From: Gammaproteobacteria bacterium
Lineage (GTDB): Bacteria; Pseudomonadota; Gammaproteobacteria; UBA9214
Assembly: GCA_003454335.1 (NCBI GenBank)
Contig: DMKK01000155.1
Location: 1-5,855, forward strand
Length of the DNA: 5,855 bases
Direction: 5' to 3'
The translations under genes were made by a program, and so were the position numbers. The notes below the pieces were generated by a model, which was not told the DNA's origin, did not search any database, and saw nothing but the letters and a program-made list of their open reading frames with translations. How positions within the stretch are numbered: position 1 is the stretch's first letter; each line of letters opens with the position of its first letter. Below are positions 5,778-5,855 of the stretch, in pieces.

Positions 5778-5855
5778 CCACGGAATCCACGGAAGAACAC
5801 GGAAAAATAAATGCATTGCTAAAAATATTTTCGTGTTCTTCCGTGGATTCCGTGG
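5778..5855. repeat. Long perfect inverted repeat with internally repeated arms
   Basis: The left arm (5778-5801, beginning CCACGGAATCCACGGAAG) is perfectly complementary to the right arm (5832-5855) over 24 bp. A G-T wobble and three more A-T pairs (5802-5805 with 5828-5831) extend it to 28 in RNA. The loop of about 22 nt is AT-rich. Within each arm CACGGAA occurs three times at 9- and 10-bp spacing, so the arm is itself a degenerate tandem repeat. The palindrome ends exactly at the window edge and may continue. It looks like a dispersed intergenic palindromic repeat or a tiny MITE-like element; there is no transposase and no target duplication can be checked. Confidence 0.88.

Noticed and set aside
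5778..5855. CRISPR array or intrinsic terminator at the right edge
   Set aside because: The repeat copies are inverted and unspaced rather than direct with spacers, and no run of T after the stem is visible within the window.

Overview
The window looks like a core-genome segment of a facultatively anaerobic or denitrifying gammaproteobacterium. The evidence is an intact Fnr/Anr-type oxygen sensor beside an oxygen-independent coproporphyrinogen oxidase (hemN), a neighbourhood I know from pseudomonads and other gammaproteobacteria, and a proteobacterial-type glutamate-cysteine ligase (gshA). Base composition is moderate and no species can be named from the sequence.

Layout, left to right: (1) positions 1-516, minus strand, the N-terminal 172 codons of a P-type cation-transporting ATPase that runs off the left edge. 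(2) A 160-bp divergent intergenic region with a perfect FNR box (TTGAT-N4-ATCAA, 597-610) placed for class II activation of hemN and perhaps of the ATPase. (3) hemN, 677-2068, plus strand. (4) An fnr/anr regulator, 2073-2819, minus strand, convergent with hemN and only 4 bp from it. (5) A 136-bp AT-rich divergent region with overlapping candidate promoters and a possible RNA switch in the gshA leader. (6) gshA, 2956-4533, plus strand, starting at TTG behind a good Shine-Dalgarno sequence. (7) A nested palindromic REP-like repeat at 4554-4639, between converging gene ends. (8) A probable two-gene minus-strand operon: a conserved-looking 110-residue protein (5298-5630) followed after 2 bp by a six-helix membrane protein (4675-5295), both of unknown function. 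(9) 147 bp of non-coding DNA upstream of that operon, then a 24-bp-arm inverted repeat (5778-5855) that reaches the right edge.

The genes make sense together. Fnr loses its 4Fe-4S cluster in oxygen, and without oxygen it would bind the site upstream of hemN and switch heme synthesis to the radical-SAM, oxygen-independent enzyme. gshA adds thiol/redox homeostasis next door. I found no CRISPR array, tRNA, rRNA, transposase, phage gene or toxin-antitoxin pair, and no clear new system. The least explained parts are the two-gene unit with its internally duplicated membrane protein, the two palindromic repeats around it, and the leader features of hemN, fnr and gshA.
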